From Candidatus Villigracilaceae bacterium (GTDB lineage: Bacteria > Chloroflexota > Anaerolineae > Anaerolineales > Villigracilaceae), in assembly GCA_026645935.1 (NCBI GenBank), contig JAPKMP010000002.1:62001-126000 (forward strand): DNA of 64,000 nt, read 5' to 3'. The notes below the pieces were generated by a model. The model saw only the letters and a list, made by a program, of their open reading frames with translations, ran no database searches and was not told where the DNA came from. Within the stretch, counting starts at the first letter, position 1. Each line of letters opens with the position of its first letter. A program made the position numbers and the translations under genes. Of the stretch, positions 59,623 through 64,000 are shown one piece after another.

Positions 59623-61284
59623 ATGATGACACCCGATTTTTCTTCTCTCAACCTGCGTGACGAGATCATGCAGGCGATCACCGAACTTGGCTATTCCGAG
59701 CCGACCCCCATCCAGGCGGGAATGATTCCGCTCATGCTCACCGGCGTGGATGTGGTCGGTCAGGCTCAGACGGGCACAGGCAAAACTGCCGCCTTCGCCC
59801 TACCCATTCTCAACAACTTCGTAAAACAAAAGAATCCACAGGCACTAATTCTCGCGCCGACGCGTGAACTTGCCCTGCAGGTTGCCGACTCGATGAATGA
59901 GTACGGCAAGCATTTGCATGTACGCGTGCTCGCAGTGTATGGCGGACAGCCTTATGGACCACAGATCAACAGCCTGCAGCGCGGCGTGGACATCGTCGTT
60001 GGCACACCGGGTCGTCTCATCGACCTGCTCGAGCGCAAAGTACTTTTCCTCAATGGAATCAAGACCGTGGTGCTCGATGAGGCGGATGAGATGCTCAACA
60101 TGGGTTTCATCGAAGATGTCGAAACGATCCTCGCATCGACGCCCGAGGAAAGGCAGACCGCCCTGTTTAGCGCGACCATGCCGCCGCGTATCCGCAAACT
60201 GGCAGAGCGCTTCATGCGGGACCCGCAGTCCGTGGTCATCAAACGGGATACGCTTACCGTTTCAGCCATTGAACAGCGTTTTTACATGGTGCATGAAAAT
60301 CACAAGACCAATGCGCTCACCAGACTCTTTGAGATCGAACCCATCCACAGCGCCTTGATCTTTGCCCGCACCCGCGCGGAAACCAGCACCCTTGCAAATG
60401 AACTTGTCGTACGCGGAATCCCTGCCGAAGCCATTCACGGCGACCTCGACCAGCAGGCACGCGAGCGCGTGCTGGGACGTTTCCGCGCGAATCAGTTGAA
60501 GGTGCTTGTCGCTACCGACGTTGCCGCGCGGGGCTTGGACATTGACGATATTTCCCATGTTTTCAACTATCACCTGCCCGACGATGCCGAGGTCTATGTG
60601 CATCGCATCGGCCGTACGGGGCGCGCAGGCAAAACCGGCATTGCCATTACCTTGCTTTCCCCCAAAGAGAAGCGCCGCTTGCGAGAAGTGGAAGCGCTCA
60701 CCAAACAGCCTCTCACAAAAAAGGAACTTCCCACTCCGGAAGATATAACGAAACATCGGGAATCGCAAGTGGTTGAAAAATTAAAGGTCTGGCTTGGGCG
60801 CGGACGGTTCAAGCGCGAACTTGAAATGGTACAGGAATTGATCGAAGCCGGTCACGATCCGCTGAATATTGCCGCGGCGGCGATTAAGATTTCACGCGGC
60901 GAGGAAAAGCAGAGACCGGTCGCTGAAATTGCCAGCTTGAAGGATGAAAGATTTGAAAAAGGAAAGAAGGAAAGATTCGGGCGAAGGGAAGGCTCGGGTC
61001 GTGGCGACAAGATGCGGGTTAGAGGGAGCAAAGCGCATGAGGAGGGCATGGTGCGCTGCAAGATCAACAAAGGCAAGGCGCATAACATCCGCCCGAACGA
61101 TATCGTGGGGCAGATCGCCTTCCATGCAAATATTCCCGGTAATATCATTGGCAAGATCCGCATCGAAGAAAAAGTATCGTTTGTGGATATCCCCGAAGAA
61201 GCGCTGGATCAGGTGCTCAAGCACAGCGGGAACTACAAAATCGGCAAGGAAAAATTCAGCGTCGTGAAAGCGGAAAAGAATTAG
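59623..61284 (+). CDS. DEAD-box ATP-dependent RNA helicase
   Basis: The 553-residue protein has the Q motif (GYSEPTPIQ), Walker A AQTGTGKT, PTRELALQ, DEAD box VLDEADEML, SAT, and HRIGRTGRAG. A basic linker (about 455-480) and a C-terminal DbpA-like RNA-binding domain follow (KINKGKAHNIRPNDIVGQIA; NIIGKIRIEEKVSFVDIP). This is the CsdA/DeaD type that unwinds structured RNA in ribosome assembly and cold adaptation. Start is ATG 59623 or 59626. Confidence 0.95.
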   Translation: MMTPDFSSLNLRDEIMQAITELGYSEPTPIQAGMIPLMLTGVDVVGQAQTGTGKTAAFALPILNNFVKQKNPQALILAPTRELALQVADSMNEYGKHLHVRVLAVYGGQPYGPQINSLQRGVDIVVGTPGRLIDLLERKVLFLNGIKTVVLDEADEMLNMGFIEDVETILASTPEERQTALFSATMPPRIRKLAERFMRDPQSVVIKRDTLTVSAIEQRFYMVHENHKTNALTRLFEIEPIHSALIFARTRAETSTLANELVVRGIPAEAIHGDLDQQARERVLGRFRANQLKVLVATDVAARGLDIDDISHVFNYHLPDDAEVYVHRIGRTGRAGKTGIAITLLSPKEKRRLREVEALTKQPLTKKELPTPEDITKHRESQVVEKLKVWLGRGRFKRELEMVQELIEAGHDPLNIAAAAIKISRGEEKQRPVAEIASLKDERFEKGKKERFGRREGSGRGDKMRVRGSKAHEEGMVRCKINKGKAHNIRPNDIVGQIAFHANIPGNIIGKIRIEEKVSFVDIPEEALDQVLKHSGNYKIGKEKFSVVKAEKN

Positions 61285-61423
61285 CGGACCTTCCCATCAG
61301 CCGCCTTTTTCGAGAAGCGAGCATAACGCATTGGACAAAACCCATCAATGCCAGACCCGGGCTTGATTCTTTAACAAGATTTTTACATCCCTCCAGCCAG
61401 ACCCCCTTCATAGGCAGGCAGAT

Positions 61424-61906
61424 CTACCCTCCACCAGCCATTGCCATTAACAAACCAAATACGAGAACGAACCCGACCATACAGATAACACCGACGACGA
61501 AAATTCCCGCCATCAAAATCAGAGGCAACCCAAACATCCGCTTCGCGACCCCCGCCGTTGACTCTGCCGCCTCGTAGGGAAGTTTCGGCGCGTTAATGCG
61601 CGTCTCTTCCAACTGCGTGATGAATGCCGTCTGATCCTGAATCGTAAACCATTCCGAGTGGTTATCATCGAAATCAACGCGCAGGAGCTTGAACAAATTA
61701 ACCACTTCTTCACCAAGCCCGGTAATACTGCTCAACGGCAACGCTCGCTGTGGACCAAACCCCGCCTTCAATAGGATTCGCTGATTTGTCAGCCACATGC
61801 GCACATTCGAACCGCCAGAGCGGATTCCATTTCGCACCATGTACACCGTTGCGCCAGCCTCACGGATGATTGTTTCACCATCACGAAGTTGAGGGGTTAA
61901 GTTCAT
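61424..61906 (-). CDS. Small PH/GRAM-like protein with C-terminal membrane helix
   Basis: The 160-residue protein has an N-terminal beta-rich PH/GRAM-like part (GETIIREAGATVYMV, VRMWLTNQRILLKAG, LPLSSITGLGEE, DDNHSEWFTI) and one long hydrophobic segment near the C-terminus (about 130-157). Similar small proteins are membrane-associated with unknown roles. It lies just after the gene at 61914, seven bases apart, so they are probably co-transcribed. Confidence 0.6.
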   Translation of the reverse strand: MNLTPQLRDGETIIREAGATVYMVRNGIRSGGSNVRMWLTNQRILLKAGFGPQRALPLSSITGLGEEVVNLFKLLRVDFDDNHSEWFTIQDQTAFITQLEETRINAPKLPYEAAESTAGVAKRMFGLPLILMAGIFVVGVICMVGFVLVFGLLMAMAGGG

Positions 61907-61913
61907 AAACTGT

Positions 61914-62138
61914 CTACCTCACTTTTTCCTCTGCTGCTTTTTCCAACACAGAATATCCATTCTCGATCAATTTTTGCACTTCAGGATTTGATCCGGCCTT
62001 GCCCTTCTCAAGTGTTTCCACCATCCTCAGCATCGCCCCGCGGATTCCGCTGGCGCGGTGCGCAAGTACAGAATCAGCGGAGATTCGCTCGAGACGGGAG
62101 AGCAGGAATAGGAGAGTGCGAATGAGATCCTGGCTCAT
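61914..62138 (-). CDS. Small helical protein of unknown function
   Basis: The 74-residue protein is all helical by sequence (LIRTLLFLLSRLERIS, RGAMLRMVETLEKG, VQKLIENGYSVLEKAAEEK) with no recognisable family. It starts at ATG 62138 and precedes the PH-like gene on the same strand. Translation is plausible because of the tight spacing, but nothing else supports a function. Confidence 0.5.
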   Translation of the reverse strand: MSQDLIRTLLFLLSRLERISADSVLAHRASGIRGAMLRMVETLEKGKAGSNPEVQKLIENGYSVLEKAAEEKVR

Positions 62139-62174
62139 ATTGCTACAGTTTACCTTACCTCCAGCCTAAGATAT

Positions 62175-63668
62175 TCATTGAAATCTCCGCATCCCATCCC
62201 ACATGTCTGCCCAGGGTTTGCGCAAGCCTTGGCAAAGGTAAATATCCCTGAGTTCGGTTTCTTCATTAACCACGCCGTAACTGTTGCTGACCGCGCCTAC
62301 CAGTAGACAGGAGTTGAAATAAGAGCTTGCACTGTTATCTGGATAACCAACCACGACAAGCACATCGATGGTTTCAGGGGGCGAGCCTTTCATCCAGAAC
62401 GAGTTGACAGGACTGATGACTTGCGGAAGGTTATATTCCGGACCGTAAAGGTCGAGCGCGCCTGCCTCGCCATAGTTCCCAGCCAGGATTCCTGCTCGTG
62501 CTTTTTCCTCTCTTGGCAGGGATTGGTACACATCTGCGACGGCTTCGGTCATTTCACGCCAGCCGATCTGCTCGACAAAGTCATCGTGGACTTCGCGGTT
62601 GATATTCCACACGGCTGAGTTGACGGGCGCGATGGGCAGTCCTAACGCCGCAACGAAGATAAAGCCCAAAAGAAGCGCAGACCAGCCCAGGGTCCGGTAG
62701 AGAAGCGCGGGTTTGGGGTTGAGGGTCCCCAGCCATCGGTCGAATACGAACATTCCAGCCGCGACCAACACCACATACGATGGGGCTGGGTAGTAGCCGC
62801 GTCCCTGCATGATGAGAAAGGTCAGGACGGGGAAGAGATACATGAAACCGATGATCCTGTATTTCGATTCGCGGAAGCAAAATAGCAAACCGGTGATCCA
62901 GAAAGGAAGCATGAATGGGTTTGCCATCAGCAATTGTTCGGGCAGGTACCCGTCGGCGCGACCGATGCGCACATCGCGCTCGTGTATGGCGGCTTGATAA
63001 TCGAGCGATATGAAATCGTGTTGAATCTGCCAGAGAAGATTGGGCAGGAACATTAGGAGGGCGAGTCCTGCTCCGAGCCAAAGCCATTTTGATTTGAGAT
63101 ATTTGCGCGCCGGGGTGAGTAGTGTGGATAGCACCAATGCAATGACGTACACGCCCATGGTGTAGCGCGTCATCATGCCCAAGCCAATGATTGCGCCAAT
63201 GGCGAGCCACCAACGGGCGTCGTCTGTGTTGATCAGGCGAAGAATGAAGTAGGCAATGAGAACCACCCAGAGAAAATCGAAAGCGACATATTGAAACAAT
63301 GCGCCTTGAATGATCGAAAGCACATTGATGCCTGCGCCCAGGGCGGCAAGGATCTGAACCCGGCGCGAACCGCCGAATTCCTTTGCCATCAGACCGGCAA
63401 TGACCATGACGATGGCCTGTGAAAGCGCGGAAAAGACTCGAAACCCGACGGTTGTCGCGCCGAAGAGATATAGTTCAATACTGCCGAGAAACGGGGCAAG
63501 CGGCGGGTAGGATACGAATCCCCAGGCGAGGTTGCGCGCGGCATGCAATGTGGCAAGTTCGTCGCGATGGAATCCATAGTTATGGTTTGTGAGCAGGTGC
63601 AGGGTGAATTTTGCGGCTGCAAGCAGGATGAGAATGAAGAGATCGGATTTGAAAAACGATTTGTTCAT
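62175..63668 (-). CDS. Glycosyltransferase family 39-like membrane protein
   Basis: The 497-residue protein has about eleven membrane helices. The first outside loop carries FHRDELATLHAARNLAWGFVSYPPLAPFL, the DE-type motif of the GT39/PMT_2 and ArnT group, which use polyprenyl-phosphate sugars outside the membrane. The C-terminal soluble part (about 390-497) has VGYPDNSASSYF. Acceptor is unknown. The ATG at 63668 has a GAGG upstream. Confidence 0.88.
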   Translation of the reverse strand: MNKSFFKSDLFILILLAAAKFTLHLLTNHNYGFHRDELATLHAARNLAWGFVSYPPLAPFLGSIELYLFGATTVGFRVFSALSQAIVMVIAGLMAKEFGGSRRVQILAALGAGINVLSIIQGALFQYVAFDFLWVVLIAYFILRLINTDDARWWLAIGAIIGLGMMTRYTMGVYVIALVLSTLLTPARKYLKSKWLWLGAGLALLMFLPNLLWQIQHDFISLDYQAAIHERDVRIGRADGYLPEQLLMANPFMLPFWITGLLFCFRESKYRIIGFMYLFPVLTFLIMQGRGYYPAPSYVVLVAAGMFVFDRWLGTLNPKPALLYRTLGWSALLLGFIFVAALGLPIAPVNSAVWNINREVHDDFVEQIGWREMTEAVADVYQSLPREEKARAGILAGNYGEAGALDLYGPEYNLPQVISPVNSFWMKGSPPETIDVLVVVGYPDNSASSYFNSCLLVGAVSNSYGVVNEETELRDIYLCQGLRKPWADMWDGMRRFQ

Positions 63669-63920
63669 GGTTCCCTCGAAATGGCAACCAATGGCCGTTC
63701 CACGCGGGCGGCTATCGATTGTTTTTACTTTTCATTATGCGGTTATTTTTGATTTTTGTGCGTTACAAAAATTCCGACGAACAGAGGAATCAAACCCAAC
63801 AAAGTCGCATTCTCAAGCGAATCACTAATTTTGGAAAGAGTGCATTGAGCTGACTCCCAAGCGGCGGTGGCTGTGGCGGCAAAGAGGGGATTGTTGGATT
63901 CATTGGAGCACACCTGCATT
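63669..63920. other. Gene-free interval
   Basis: AT-rich and without a convincing gene or repeat. It ends at the promoter of the SUI1-like gene. Confidence 0.5.
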
Positions 63921-63926
63921 TATAAT
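63921..63926 (+). promoter_or_regulatory. -10 element of the SUI1-like gene
   Basis: TATAAT, six bases before the ATG at 63933, implies a leaderless mRNA; -35 is weak (TTCATT, 16-base spacer). Confidence 0.5.
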
Positions 63927-63932
63927 TGCCTA

Positions 63933-64000
63933 ATGTCAAACAATAATCGCACCGTTTGGTCTTCCGACTCAGGAGATCTTCGTAAGAAAAATCAAGCTAT
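63933..64000 (+). CDS. SUI1/YciH-like translation factor (5' part, runs off the window)
   Basis: Only the first 22 codons are visible. They read SNNNRTVWSSDSGDLRKKNQA, similar to the N-terminus of bacterial YciH (SUI1 family) proteins, which typically begin with a V-x-S-T/S-D-x-G-D motif. SUI1 proteins resemble eukaryotic eIF1 and influence start-site choice. No Shine-Dalgarno is present; the TATAAT is six bases upstream. The call rests on a short match. Confidence 0.55.
   Translation, partial: MSNNNRTVWSSDSGDLRKKNQA

Overview
The window looks like a chromosomal segment of a member of the Chloroflexota, most likely class Anaerolineae. This is inference from gene content and style: moderate GC, lipoproteins with Thr/Pro-rich linkers, a tandem-domain ThyX-like protein, CcmE next to lipoproteins, class I KARI plus a citramalate pathway, and intergenic palindromes of the GTCATTGCGAGG...GAAGCAATCTC type. 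I see no rRNA, tRNA, CRISPR array, prophage or insertion sequence.

Layout. 1-11 kb: CcmE fragment, a gluzincin peptidase, an oligopeptide-type solute-binding protein, a LysM lipoprotein, an aldo/keto reductase, a tandem ThyX-like protein, HIT hydrolase, two paralogous NodB-like deacetylase lipoproteins and inositol-3-phosphate synthase. 11-24 kb: a GAF histidine kinase, then a run of small accessory genes (ArsR with SRPBCC, AlkD, DUF1697, three DUF1801 proteins, VOC, MarR, a BBE-type flavoprotein with an in-frame TAG, MFS, GNATs, exonuclease, methyltransferase). 24-30 kb: a signalling cluster of LuxR-type ATPase, membrane histidine kinase and two receivers. 30-36 kb: SH3 lipoprotein, two methyltransferases, a flavoprotein and a DMT exporter; a copied promoter/leader module precedes both the lipoprotein and the first methyltransferase. 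36-46 kb: asd and lysC, a DAO-type flavoprotein, a nucleotidyltransferase-fold protein, a chelatase ChlI/ChlD pair, rpsA and a dipeptidase. 46-59.4 kb: a complete ilvD-ilvB-ilvN-ilvC-leuA-leuC-leuD-cimA-leuB-ilvE operon. 59.6-64 kb: DEAD-box helicase, small membrane proteins, a GT39-like transferase and the start of a SUI1/YciH gene.

The most notable signals are regulatory. (1) Upstream of ilvD there is a leader peptide rich in Leu/Ile/Val with mutually exclusive hairpins, a classical attenuator. (2) Upstream of lysC there is a Thr-rich leader peptide, apparently on a near-leaderless mRNA, with a 9-bp antiterminator pairing and a GAAA-loop terminator. (3) ChlI and ChlD are separated by a -1 frameshift exactly at a run of nine A, consistent with programmed frameshifting that yields two subunits from one gene. 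(4) Most gaps inside the ilv-leu operon carry a hairpin or word-repeat element, and several of these belong to different sequence families. Together, lysC/asd and the ilv-leu operon supply Asp-family and branched-chain amino acids, each apparently controlled by ribosome-mediated attenuation.
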